This document shows, one piece after another, positions 45,334 through 53,434 of a DNA stretch of 64,000 bases (the first letter of the stretch is position 1; every line of letters begins with the position of its first letter). The translations under genes were made by a program, and so were the position numbers. The notes below the pieces were generated by a model. It saw only the letters and a program-made list of their open reading frames with translations, ran no database searches and was not told the DNA's origin. The stretch spans positions 1,132,501-1,196,500 of the forward strand of contig NZ_CP116304.1 of NCBI RefSeq assembly GCF_028010285.1. Direction: 5' to 3'. The DNA comes from Pseudomonas sp. Q1-7 (lineage in GTDB: Bacteria; Pseudomonadota; Gammaproteobacteria; Pseudomonadales; Pseudomonadaceae).

Positions 45334-46965
45334 ATGCGCCAGAGCCTGCGAATCGTGATGGCCCAGCTCAATCTGCGTGTCGGCGACATTCAGGGCAATG
45401 TCGAGCGGATAATCGAGGCAGCGAATGCCGCGCGCGAGGCGTGGGAGGCGGATGCCATCGTCTTTCCCGAGCTGTCCCTGTGCGGCTACCCGCCAGAGGA
45501 CCTGCTGTTGCGCTCCAGCATGCAGCGGCGCATCGAGCAGGGCTTGCGGCAGTTGTGCGACGAGGTGCGCGGTATCTACCTGGTGGTGGGCTATCCCTGG
45601 CTGGAGGACGAACTGCGTTACAACGCCTGCGCGGTAATCGCCGATGGCCAGATCCTGGCCAGCTACTACAAGCAGCGACTGCCCAACTACCGGGTATTCG
45701 ACGAGAAGCGCTATTTCGAACCCGGCCAGCAACCTTGCGTGGTGGATATCAAGGGGGTGCCGGTGGCGTTGTCCATCTGCGAAGACGTCTGGCACCCCGA
45801 ACCCATGGCCCAGGCCCAGGCCGCTGGGGCGAAGCTGATGCTCAGCCTGAACGCTTCGCCTTTCCACCTGGACAAGCAACTGGAGCGCGAAGAAATGCTG
45901 GCCGAGCGGGTCGCCGAGGGAGAAATGCCGGTCATCTACGTCAACCAGGTGGGGGGGCAGGACGAACTGGTGTTCGATGGCGGCAGTTGCGTCATGGATG
46001 TCGGTGGACTGGTCTGTCAGCGTGCCCCGGCTTTCGTCGAAGGACTTTACCCGGTGGACCTGCAACTGCAGGACGGCCGCTGGGTGCCTCGCCGGACGCA
46101 CTGCGCCGAGTTGCCGGAACTGGAGGCGAGTGTCTACCAGGCGCTGGTGCTGGGGGTGCGCGACTATGTCCGGAAGAACGGTTTCAAGGGGGTGGTGCTG
46201 GGATTGTCCGGCGGTATCGATTCGGCCCTGACCCTGGCGGTGGCGGTGGATGCCCTGGGGGCGGAGCGGGTGGAGGCGGTGATGATGCCCTACCACTACA
46301 CCGCGCAGATCAGCCTGGAAGATGCCGAGGTCGAGGCGCGGCTGCTTGGCGTCACCTATCGGGTGTTGCCCATCGCGCCCATGATGGACGCCTTCCAGCA
46401 CGTACTGGCGCCGGTGTTCGATGGCCATGTCCGCGACGCCAGCGAGGAGAACCTGCAGGCGCGCTGCCGGGGGAATCTGCTGATGGCGATCTCCAACAAG
46501 AAGGGCAGCCTGGTGCTGACCACGGGAAACAAGAGCGAGCTGGCCGTGGGCTACGCCACCCTCTACGGCGACATGGCCGGTGGGTTCGATGTACTCAAGG
46601 ACGTGCCCAAGACCCTGGTATTTCGCCTGGCCGAGTACCGCAACAGCCTGGGGCCGGTGATCCCGCCCCGGGTGATCGAGCGGCCGCCGTCGGCCGAACT
46701 GTCGCCGGGGCAGCGGGATGAGGATTCGCTGCCGCCCTACCCGGTGCTGGATGAGATCCTCAAGCTCTATATCGAACACGACCTGTCGGCCAGCGCGATC
46801 ATTGCCGAGGGGTTCGACGAGGACACGGTGAACCGCGTGCTGCGCATGGTGGACCGCAACGAGTACAAGCGGCGCCAGGCGGCGGTGGGCGTCAGGGTCA
46901 CGCAGCGGGGCTTTGGCCGGGATCGGCGCTATCCCATTACCTCAGGCTGGCGTCTGGGGGATTAG
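45334..46965 (+). CDS. nadE: Glutamine-dependent NAD+ synthetase
   Basis: A 543-residue enzyme. The N-terminal nitrilase-type glutaminase has the E-K-C triad in VFPELSLCGYPPEDLLL, YYKQRLPNYRVFDEKRYF and LSICEDVWHP. The C-terminal synthetase domain has the PP-loop LGLSGGIDSALT and NKKGSLVLTTGNKSELAVGYATLYGDMAGG. It amidates nicotinic acid adenine dinucleotide, the final step of NAD synthesis. ATG 45334 with GGGAGG upstream. This gene lies between the pilS operon and bamD; P. aeruginosa PAO1 has no nadE here and instead uses an ammonia-type enzyme elsewhere, as far as I recall. Confidence 0.93.
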   Translation: MRQSLRIVMAQLNLRVGDIQGNVERIIEAANAAREAWEADAIVFPELSLCGYPPEDLLLRSSMQRRIEQGLRQLCDEVRGIYLVVGYPWLEDELRYNACAVIADGQILASYYKQRLPNYRVFDEKRYFEPGQQPCVVDIKGVPVALSICEDVWHPEPMAQAQAAGAKLMLSLNASPFHLDKQLEREEMLAERVAEGEMPVIYVNQVGGQDELVFDGGSCVMDVGGLVCQRAPAFVEGLYPVDLQLQDGRWVPRRTHCAELPELEASVYQALVLGVRDYVRKNGFKGVVLGLSGGIDSALTLAVAVDALGAERVEAVMMPYHYTAQISLEDAEVEARLLGVTYRVLPIAPMMDAFQHVLAPVFDGHVRDASEENLQARCRGNLLMAISNKKGSLVLTTGNKSELAVGYATLYGDMAGGFDVLKDVPKTLVFRLAEYRNSLGPVIPPRVIERPPSAELSPGQRDEDSLPPYPVLDEILKLYIEHDLSASAIIAEGFDEDTVNRVLRMVDRNEYKRRQAAVGVRVTQRGFGRDRRYPITSGWRLGD

Positions 46966-47033
46966 CAGGGGGGGCTGCTTCCGGAGGGCTCGGCGATCGT
47001 AGCCTGGATTGCGCCAGGCTGCCGACTGAAATG

Positions 47034-47062
47034 AAAAGGGAGGCACTTGGCCTCCCGTTTCA
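47034..47062. terminator. Intrinsic terminator between nadE and bamD
   Basis: GGGAGGC / GCCTCCC with a 5-nt loop, flanked by AAAA on the left and TTT on the right. Converging nadE and bamD can both use it. Confidence 0.8.
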
Positions 47063-47074
47063 CCTGTGGCGCTG

Positions 47075-48094
47075 TCAGTCGAACAGGCCGAAGGTCATGT
47101 AGCTGAACCAGGAACGGTCGTTCTGGTTGGCCTCGGACTCGTGCTCTTCCTCGCGCACTTCATCCTGGTTCTCCGGCAGCAGCTCCTGCGGAATTTGTTC
47201 CTTGGCGTCTTCGTACTGCTTGATCACGTCCTGGGCGGCGCGGGTTTCGCCCGGGGGCAGCGGCGCGTCGCTCTCGATCAGGCCCAGGGTGGCCTTGGCC
47301 AGCCAGGAACGGTTGTCGGCTTCTTCCTCGCGCGCGACGAACTGCCCTTCCACCAGTTGCGGGTGGTCCGGGTAGTTGAGCTTCAGGGTCTCCAGGCTGG
47401 TGGCCGCCAGCTCGTTCAGGCCCAGGCGCTGGTAGGACTCCACCATCACGGCCAGGCCATCGCCCACGGCCGGGGTTTCCTGGAAGTTCTCCACCACGTA
47501 ACGGCCACGGTTGGCGGCGGCGACATAGGCCTGGCGGGTCAGGTAGTAGTGGGCGACGTGGATTTCGTAGGCAGCCAGCAGGTTGCGCAGGTAGATCATC
47601 CGCTGCTTGGCGTCCGGGGCGTAGCGGCTGTTCGGGTAGCGGCTGGTGAGCTGGGCGAATTCGTTGTAGGAGTCGCGGGCGGCACCCGGGTCGCGCTTGG
47701 TCATGTCCAGCGGCAGGAAGCGCGCCAGCAGGCCACGGTCCTGGTCGAAGGAGGCCAGGCCCTTCAGGTAGTAGGCGTAGTCGACGTTCGGGTGCTGCGG
47801 GTGCAGGCGGATGAAGCGCTCGGCGGCGGACCTGGCTGCTTCCGGTTCGACGTTCTTGTAATAGGCGTAGATCAGTTCGAGCTGGGCCTGCTCGGCGTAC
47901 CGGCCGAAGGGGTAGCGGGATTCCAGGGCCTTGAGCTTGGCGATGGCGGGGGTGTAGCTGCTGTTGTCCAGGTCGGCCTGGGCCTGCTGGTACAGCTCGG
48001 CTTCGCTCAGATTCTCGTCCACCACTTCTTTGTTGGAGGAACAGGCGGCGGTGAGGGCGAGAGTGGCGATCAGCAGCAGGTGTTTCACTTGCAT
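47075..48094 (-). CDS. bamD: Outer-membrane assembly lipoprotein BamD (ComL)
   Basis: A 339-residue lipoprotein; lipobox LTAAC at the end of a short signal peptide ([18 protein letters not shown]). The body has TPR-type helices, beginning [46 protein letters not shown], characteristic of BamD/YfiO. It is the essential partner of BamA in outer-membrane protein insertion. The C-terminus is extended and acidic ([15 protein letters not shown]). Confidence 0.96.
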   Translation of the reverse strand: MQVKHLLLIATLALTAACSSNKEVVDENLSEAELYQQAQADLDNSSYTPAIAKLKALESRYPFGRYAEQAQLELIYAYYKNVEPEAARSAAERFIRLHPQHPNVDYAYYLKGLASFDQDRGLLARFLPLDMTKRDPGAARDSYNEFAQLTSRYPNSRYAPDAKQRMIYLRNLLAAYEIHVAHYYLTRQAYVAAANRGRYVVENFQETPAVGDGLAVMVESYQRLGLNELAATSLETLKLNYPDHPQLVEGQFVAREEEADNRSWLAKATLGLIESDAPLPPGETRAAQDVIKQYEDAKEQIPQELLPENQDEVREEEHESEANQNDRSWFSYMTFGLFD

Positions 48095-48122
48095 GGCGGC
48101 TTGCGTCCCTGTGACGGCTGGC

Positions 48123-48151
48123 TGTCTTGGCTGGAGCCGTCCTGTTATGAT
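48123..48151 (+). promoter_or_regulatory. Candidate promoter of rluD-pgeF
   Basis: A good -10 TATGAT (48146-48151) with a weak -35 TGTCTT 17 bp upstream, in the 147-bp gap shared with divergent bamD. The leader would be about 85 nt. Confidence 0.45.
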
Positions 48152-48241
48152 GGGCGCCCCGGAACCCCCGGGACAAAGACGCGGTATTTAACCACAAGCG
48201 CGCAACCGAAACCAAAGGCTGCGCCCCCTCCGTTCCCGAGC

Positions 48242-49216
48242 ATGTCTTCCATCACCAAGCACGTCATCCAACTCAGCGCCGAGGTGCCGTCCGAACTGGG
48301 CGGGCAACGCCTCGACCAGGTCGCTGCACAACTCTTTTCCGAGCACTCCCGTTCCCGCCTCGCCGGCTGGATCAAGGACGGCCTCCTCACTGTCGACGGC
48401 AGCGTACTGCGGCCGCGGGACATCGTGCACGGCGGTGCGCTGCTGGAGCTGAACGCCGAACAGGAGTCCCAGGGAGAGTGGGTCGCCCAGGACATCGAGC
48501 TGGATATCGTCTATGAAGACGACCACCTGCTGGTGCTGGACAAGCCCGCCGGGCTGGTGGTGCATCCGGCGGCGGGGCACGCCGACGGCACCCTGCTCAA
48601 CGCCCTGCTGCACCACGTGCCGGGGCTGGCAAACGTGCCGCGTGCGGGCATCGTCCATCGCCTGGACAAGGACACCACCGGCCTGATGGTGGTGGCCAAG
48701 ACGCTGGAGGCCCACACCAGCCTGGTGGCGCAGCTACAGGCGCGCAGTGTGAGCCGGGTCTACGAGGCGGTGGTGGTAGGGGTCATCACCTCCGGCGGCA
48801 AGGTGGATGCGCCCATCGGTCGTCACGGCCAGCAGCGTCAGCGCATGGCCGTTGTCGCGGGCGGCAAGCCGGCGGTCAGTCATTACCGGGTGCTGGAGCG
48901 CTTCCGCTCCCACACCCACACCCGCGTCAAGCTGGAAACCGGCCGTACCCACCAGATCCGCGTGCACATGGCCTACGTGAATTTCCCGCTGGTAGGCGAC
49001 CCGGTGTACGGCGGTCGCTTCCGCATTCCGCCGGCGGCGAGTCCGACCCTGATCCAGACCCTCAAGGAGTTCCCGCGCCAGGCTCTGCATGCGCGCTTTC
49101 TCGAACTGGATCATCCGGTGACCGGCGAGCGCATGAAATGGGAGTCGCCGCTGCCCGATGACTTCGTCTGGCTGCTCAGCCTGCTGCGCCAGGACCGCGA
49201 GTCCTTCGAGCAATGA
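48242..49216 (+). CDS. rluD: 23S rRNA pseudouridine synthase RluD
   Basis: A 324-residue enzyme with an N-terminal S4 domain (QRLDQVAAQLFSEHSRSRLAGWIKDGLLTVDG) and the RluA-type catalytic domain: motif with the catalytic Asp, GIVHRLDKDTTGLMVVAKT, then RTHQIRVHMAYVNFPLVGDPVYGG. It modifies helix 69 of 23S rRNA. It overlaps the pgeF start by ATGA. Confidence 0.95.
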   Translation: MSSITKHVIQLSAEVPSELGGQRLDQVAAQLFSEHSRSRLAGWIKDGLLTVDGSVLRPRDIVHGGALLELNAEQESQGEWVAQDIELDIVYEDDHLLVLDKPAGLVVHPAAGHADGTLLNALLHHVPGLANVPRAGIVHRLDKDTTGLMVVAKTLEAHTSLVAQLQARSVSRVYEAVVVGVITSGGKVDAPIGRHGQQRQRMAVVAGGKPAVSHYRVLERFRSHTHTRVKLETGRTHQIRVHMAYVNFPLVGDPVYGGRFRIPPAASPTLIQTLKEFPRQALHARFLELDHPVTGERMKWESPLPDDFVWLLSLLRQDRESFEQ

Positions 49217-49938
49217 AGACCTGGCTGACGCCTGACTGGCCCGCCCCCGCGCGGGTGCGGGCCTGCGTCACCACCCGCGAAGGGGGCTTCAGCCAGTCCC
49301 CTTATGAGGGGCTGAACCTTGGCAGTCATGTCGGGGATGACTCGCAGGCTGTCGAGCGCAACCGCCGGACCCTGACCGAAACCCTGGGCTGCCAGCCGGC
49401 CTGGCTGAGCCAGGTGCACGGCGTGCGCGTGGTCGAGGCCGACCCGCAGCGCGTGGACGAAGCGGACGCCAGCTGGACCTCCGAGCCCGGCGTCGCCGCT
49501 GCGGTGCTCACCGCCGACTGCCTGCCGGCGCTTTTCTGCGACCGCGCGGGCACCCGGGTTGCCGCGGCCCATGCCGGATGGCGCGGCCTGGCCAATGGCG
49601 TGCTCGAAGCGACCCTGGATGCCTTGGGGCTGCCGCCGGAAGAGGTGCTGGTGTGGCTCGGCCCGGCCATCGGTCCCGAGGCCTTCGAGGTCGGCCCCGA
49701 AGTGCGCGAGGCCTTTGTCGCCTGCCATCCGCAGGCGGGGCAGGCTTTCCGGCCCAGCGCCAACGCCGGCAAATTCATGGCCGACATCTATCAACTGGCG
49801 CGCCTCCGCCTGGCCGCTCGCGGCGCAACAGCCGTATATGGCGGCGGCTTCTGCACCGTCAGCGACCCGCGCTTCTATTCCTATCGCCGCGCCGCACAGA
49901 CCGGCCGCTTCGCCAGCCTGGTCTGGCTCGCGGATTGA
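49213..49938 (+). CDS. pgeF: Peptidoglycan editing factor PgeF (YfiH, DUF152)
   Basis: A 241-residue protein with the YfiH core motifs CVTTREGGFSQSPYEGLNLGSHVGDD, LTADCLPALF, AAAHAGWRGLANG and the end segment GGGFCTVSDPRFYSYRR. The conserved His, Cys and His form the metal/substrate site. In E. coli YfiH prevents misincorporation of serine into the peptidoglycan stem. It is coupled to rluD by a 4-bp overlap. Confidence 0.92.
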   Translation: MKTWLTPDWPAPARVRACVTTREGGFSQSPYEGLNLGSHVGDDSQAVERNRRTLTETLGCQPAWLSQVHGVRVVEADPQRVDEADASWTSEPGVAAAVLTADCLPALFCDRAGTRVAAAHAGWRGLANGVLEATLDALGLPPEEVLVWLGPAIGPEAFEVGPEVREAFVACHPQAGQAFRPSANAGKFMADIYQLARLRLAARGATAVYGGGFCTVSDPRFYSYRRAAQTGRFASLVWLAD

Positions 49939-49959
49939 CCGCTGACCTTCCTAGCGGGA

Positions 49960-50003
49960 TAGGGCGGGTGGCGTTCCGCGAGCGGAGCGAAACCCATCCT
50001 GCG
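49960..50003. repeat. Interspersed hairpin repeat upstream of clpB
   Basis: GGGTGGCGTTCCGC, GAGC and GGAGCGAAACCC form an imperfect hairpin followed by ATCCTGCGG. It resembles the repeat at 4264-4291 in sequence and shape. Confidence 0.45.
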
Positions 50004-50039
50004 GAAAGCCTCTTCATGACCTCGGTCAATCTTGCAAAG

Positions 50040-50067
50040 GTTGAATCGCCCGGAATCGTCCCTATCT
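50040..50067 (+). promoter_or_regulatory. Sigma32 (heat-shock) promoter of clpB
   Basis: GTTGAA, 14 bp, then CCCTATCT. The RpoH consensus is CTTGAA-N13-15-CCCCATNT, so the -10 part has one mismatch and the -35 part one. It starts transcription about 70 bp before the clpB ATG. Confidence 0.75.
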
Positions 50068-50142
50068 AACCTTTCATCCCGGCGGGTTTTCGTATCTGGC
50101 GCCGTCATCGCGCCGCCCGCCATCTGAAGGAAGGACGAACCC

Positions 50143-52707
50143 ATGCGAATCGACCGTTTGACCAGCAAGCTGCAACTGGCGCTTTCCGATGCCCAGTCCC
50201 TGGCTGTCGGCCACGACCACCCCGCCATAGAACCCGTACACCTGGTATTGGCCCTGCTCGACCAGCAGGGCGGCTCCATCAGGCCCCTGCTCATGCAGGT
50301 AGGCTTCGACGTGCAGGCCCTGCGCCAGGGCCTGACCCGCGAGCTCGATCACCTGCCAAAGATCCAGAACCCCACCGGCGACGTGAACCTGTCCCAGGAC
50401 CTGGCGCGCCTGCTCAACCAGGCCGACCGCCTGTCCCAGCAGAAGGGCGACCAGTTCATCTCCAGCGAACTGGTGCTGCTCGCCGCCATGGATGAGAACA
50501 CCCGACTCGGCAAGCTCCTGCTCGGCCAGGGCGTGACCCGCAAGGCCCTGGAGAACGCCATCGCCAACCTGCGTGGCGGCCAGGCGGTGAACGACCCCAA
50601 TGTCGAGGAATCCCGCCAGGCGCTGGACAAGTTCACCGTCGACCTGACCAAGCGCGCCGAAGAAGGCAAGCTGGACCCGGTCATCGGCCGCGACGACGAG
50701 ATCCGTCGCACCATCCAGGTGCTGCAACGCCGCACCAAGAACAACCCCGTGCTGATCGGCGAGCCCGGCGTCGGCAAGACCGCCATCGCCGAAGGCCTGG
50801 CCCAGCGCATCGTCAATGGCGAAGTGCCGGACGGCCTCAAGGACAAGCGCCTGCTCGCCCTGGACATGGGCGCGCTGATCGCCGGTGCCAAGTTTCGCGG
50901 CGAGTTCGAGGAGCGCCTGAAGGGCGTGCTCAACGAACTGGCCAAGCAGGAAGGTCGGATCATCCTGTTCATCGACGAACTGCACACCATGGTCGGAGCC
51001 GGCAAGGCCGAGGGCGCCATGGACGCCGGCAACATGCTCAAGCCGGCCCTGGCCCGTGGTGAGCTGCATTGCGTCGGCGCCACCACCCTGGACGAGTACC
51101 GCCAGTACATCGAGAAGGACGCCGCCCTGGAACGCCGCTTCCAGAAAGTGCTGGTGGACGAGCCGAGCGAAGAGGACACCATCGCCATCCTCCGTGGTCT
51201 CAAGGAGCGCTATGAGGTGCACCACGGCGTGACCATCACCGACGGCGCCATCATCGCCGCCGCCAAGCTGTCGCATCGCTACATCACCGACCGTCAGTTG
51301 CCGGACAAGGCCATCGACCTGATCGACGAAGCCGCCAGCCGCATCCGCATGGAGATCGACTCCAAGCCGGAGGCCTTGGACCGCCTGGATCGTCGTCTGA
51401 TCCAGCTGAAGATCGAACGCGAGGCAATGAAGAAGGAAGAGGACGAGGCGGCGAAGAAGCGCCTGTCCAAGCTGGAAGAGGATATCCAGAAGCTGGAGCG
51501 CGAATACGCGGACCTGGAGGACATCTGGAAGTCCGAGAAGGCCGAGGTGCAAGGCTCGGCGCAGATCCAGCAGAAGATCGAACAGGCTCGCCAGGACATG
51601 GAGGCTGCCCGCCGCAAGGGCGACTTGCAACGCATGGCGGAGCTCCAGTACGGCGTGATTCCGGATCTGGAGCGCAGCCTGCAAATGGTCGACCAGCACG
51701 GCAAGACCGAAAACCAATTGCTGCGCAACAAGGTCACCGATGAGGAGATCGCCGAAGTGGTGTCCAAGTGGACTGGCATCCCGGTGGCCAAGATGCTGGA
51801 AGGCGAGCGCGAGAAGCTGCTGCGCATGGAAGAGGGCCTGCACAAACGGGTCATCGGCCAGCATGAGGCGGTGGTGGCGGTCGCCAACGCCGTGCGCCGT
51901 TCCCGCGCAGGCCTGGCCGATCCGAACCGGCCCAGTGGCTCCTTCCTGTTCCTTGGTCCCACCGGTGTGGGCAAGACCGAGCTGTGCAAGGCCCTCGCCG
52001 AGTTCCTCTTCGATACCGAAGAGGCTCTGGTGCGCATCGACATGTCCGAGTTCATGGAGAAACACTCGGTGGCCCGACTCATTGGCGCCCCGCCGGGCTA
52101 CGTCGGTTACGAAGAGGGCGGCTACCTGACCGAGGCCGTGCGCCGCAAGCCCTACTCCGTGGTGCTGATGGACGAGGTGGAGAAGGCCCATCCGGATGTG
52201 TTCAACGTGTTGCTGCAGGTGCTGGAGGACGGCCGTTTGACCGACAGCCACGGCCGTACCGTGGACTTCCGCAACACCGTGGTGGTGATGACCTCCAACC
52301 TGGGCTCCGCGCAGATCCAGGAGCTGGTGGGCGACCGGGAAGCACAGCGCGCGGCGGTGATGGATGCGGTGAGCACGCATTTCCGCCCCGAGTTCGTCAA
52401 CCGCATCGACGAAGTGGTGGTGTTCGAGCCCCTGGGTCGCGACCAGATCGGCGGCATCGCCGAAATCCAGCTGCAACGCCTGCGCAAGCGCCTGGCCGAG
52501 CGGGAGCTGGGCCTGGAGCTGAGCCCGGAAGCTTTGGACAAGCTGATCGCCGTGGGGTACGACCCGGTGTACGGCGCTCGTCCGTTGAAGCGGGCGATCC
52601 AGCGCTGGATCGAGAACCCCCTGGCCCAGCAGATTCTCGCCGGTCAGTTCGCCCCAGGCGCCACCATCACCGCCACGGTGAAGGGCGAGGACATCGTTTT
52701 CGGCTGA
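50143..52707 (+). CDS. clpB: ATP-dependent disaggregase ClpB
   Basis: An 854-residue Hsp100 chaperone. It begins [33 protein letters not shown], the Clp N domain. The first AAA+ domain has GEPGVGKTA and [14 protein letters not shown]; the coiled-coil M domain is at about residues 410-525; the second AAA+ domain has GPTGVGKTE and [13 protein letters not shown]. It works with DnaK to dissolve aggregates. GAAGGAAGG is the ribosome site. A heat-shock promoter precedes it. Confidence 0.98.
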   Translation: MRIDRLTSKLQLALSDAQSLAVGHDHPAIEPVHLVLALLDQQGGSIRPLLMQVGFDVQALRQGLTRELDHLPKIQNPTGDVNLSQDLARLLNQADRLSQQKGDQFISSELVLLAAMDENTRLGKLLLGQGVTRKALENAIANLRGGQAVNDPNVEESRQALDKFTVDLTKRAEEGKLDPVIGRDDEIRRTIQVLQRRTKNNPVLIGEPGVGKTAIAEGLAQRIVNGEVPDGLKDKRLLALDMGALIAGAKFRGEFEERLKGVLNELAKQEGRIILFIDELHTMVGAGKAEGAMDAGNMLKPALARGELHCVGATTLDEYRQYIEKDAALERRFQKVLVDEPSEEDTIAILRGLKERYEVHHGVTITDGAIIAAAKLSHRYITDRQLPDKAIDLIDEAASRIRMEIDSKPEALDRLDRRLIQLKIEREAMKKEEDEAAKKRLSKLEEDIQKLEREYADLEDIWKSEKAEVQGSAQIQQKIEQARQDMEAARRKGDLQRMAELQYGVIPDLERSLQMVDQHGKTENQLLRNKVTDEEIAEVVSKWTGIPVAKMLEGEREKLLRMEEGLHKRVIGQHEAVVAVANAVRRSRAGLADPNRPSGSFLFLGPTGVGKTELCKALAEFLFDTEEALVRIDMSEFMEKHSVARLIGAPPGYVGYEEGGYLTEAVRRKPYSVVLMDEVEKAHPDVFNVLLQVLEDGRLTDSHGRTVDFRNTVVVMTSNLGSAQIQELVGDREAQRAAVMDAVSTHFRPEFVNRIDEVVVFEPLGRDQIGGIAEIQLQRLRKRLAERELGLELSPEALDKLIAVGYDPVYGARPLKRAIQRWIENPLAQQILAGQFAPGATITATVKGEDIVFG

Positions 52708-52727
52708 GCGTCGAGACGAGCCCAAGT

Positions 52728-52844
52728 AGCCCCGCGATGCGGTCATGCTGTTCACTTGAGCGCTTTCACCCCTCTCCCGTAAACGGGAGAGGGAACCAAA
52801 CGCTTCTCTGAACGGCATTACCGCCAAGTGCGGGGCTATTTTTT
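52728..52844 (+). terminator. clpB terminator with the loop interrupted
   Basis: Arms AGCCCCGC (52728-52735) and GCGGGGCT (52830-52837) followed by ATTTTTTC form an intrinsic terminator after clpB. They are now 94 nt apart because an element lies in the loop. The element has its own strong hairpin, so the structure may still terminate. Confidence 0.7.
52743..52820. mobile_element. Short non-autonomous (MITE-like) element related to the IS4-family IS
   Basis: Left end TCATGCTGTTCACTTGAGCG matches 18 of 20 bases of the IS left end (at 23100). The right end, read on the other strand, begins TAATGCCGTTCAGAGAAGCG and resembles the IS right end. The 78-bp body has no gene but a perfect 11-bp hairpin CCCTCTCCCGT / ACGGGAGAGGG (52770-52793). 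Flanks CCGCGATGCGG and CCGCCAAGTGCGG look like a decayed target duplication. It may be mobilised by the transposase of the IS. Confidence 0.65.
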
Positions 52845-53072
52845 CATCCGAGGGATGGCATTTGCGGGGCTGTGCGTGGGGGGTGAATCCTTTCCCGGCC
52901 AATCCGCGTACGGAACGTCGTCTGATCGAACTGCCGGGCTGCAGCGCGGCCCTTTGCGAATGAGTTCGCTGCTGGGGTTCTCCCCGGATTGCATCCGGGC
53001 CGATTCCGTAGGCGGGGCGGGCCACGCGGGTCCGAGCGCAGCGAGGCCCGACAACCGCCCGCTGCAGCCTTC

Positions 53073-53414
53073 TTAGGGCGCGCGAACCAGTTCCAGCAGG
53101 CCCTCCAGGGCGGCGGCCTGGTCGTCGGCCAGGTCGATGATATGAAAGCCGGCCCAGCAGTTACGCTGGTCCTCGCCCATGCGTGTCCACAGGCAGTCGG
53201 CGCCCAGGCGGATTTCCTCCAACCCTTCCACCCAGGTCAGGGGAACCAGGCGGCATTCCCAGACCGAATCGGCAACGAGCGGCATCTCGCTGAGAAGCAT
53301 GAAGCCATCCATCGACAGGTCGACGATGCGGCCCAGGCGCTGCTGCGAATGCACATCGAATACCTCCAGCTGCAGCTCTGTGGCATGGCGGCTGTGCTGG
53401 CGACGTTCTTCCAT
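53073..53414 (-). CDS. PilZ-domain protein
   Basis: A 113-residue protein that is mostly one PilZ domain: MEERRQHSRHATELQLEVFD carries the RxxxR c-di-GMP motif (RRQHSR), and GRIVDLSMDGFMLL carries the D/NxSxxG motif (DLSMDG). It is therefore likely to bind cyclic di-GMP. AGGAG lies 8 bp before the ATG. It lies 20 bp after the DUF1631 gene in the same direction. Confidence 0.85.
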   Translation of the reverse strand: MEERRQHSRHATELQLEVFDVHSQQRLGRIVDLSMDGFMLLSEMPLVADSVWECRLVPLTWVEGLEEIRLGADCLWTRMGEDQRNCWAGFHIIDLADDQAAALEGLLELVRAP

Positions 53415-53434
53415 GGTGAACTCCTGATGCGGGC

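Larger units (their letters stand above)
52708..53072. other. Gene-free gap with interrupted terminator and repeats
   Basis: This 365-bp gap holds the clpB terminator split by a 78-bp element (52743-52820) and then about 220 bp of repeat-like sequence, including GATTGCATCCGGGCCGATTCC, typical of interspersed Pseudomonas intergenic repeats. I see no coding region in it. Confidence 0.6.

Noticed and set aside
47066-48241. An in-frame upstream extension of rluD through the bamD region.
   Set aside because: It is antisense to bamD, and RluD homologues start at MSSITKHV; a promoter lies between.
50074-53025. A 983-codon minus-strand frame opposite clpB.
   Set aside because: Shadow of clpB; low-complexity His/Gln/Val-rich translation without domains.
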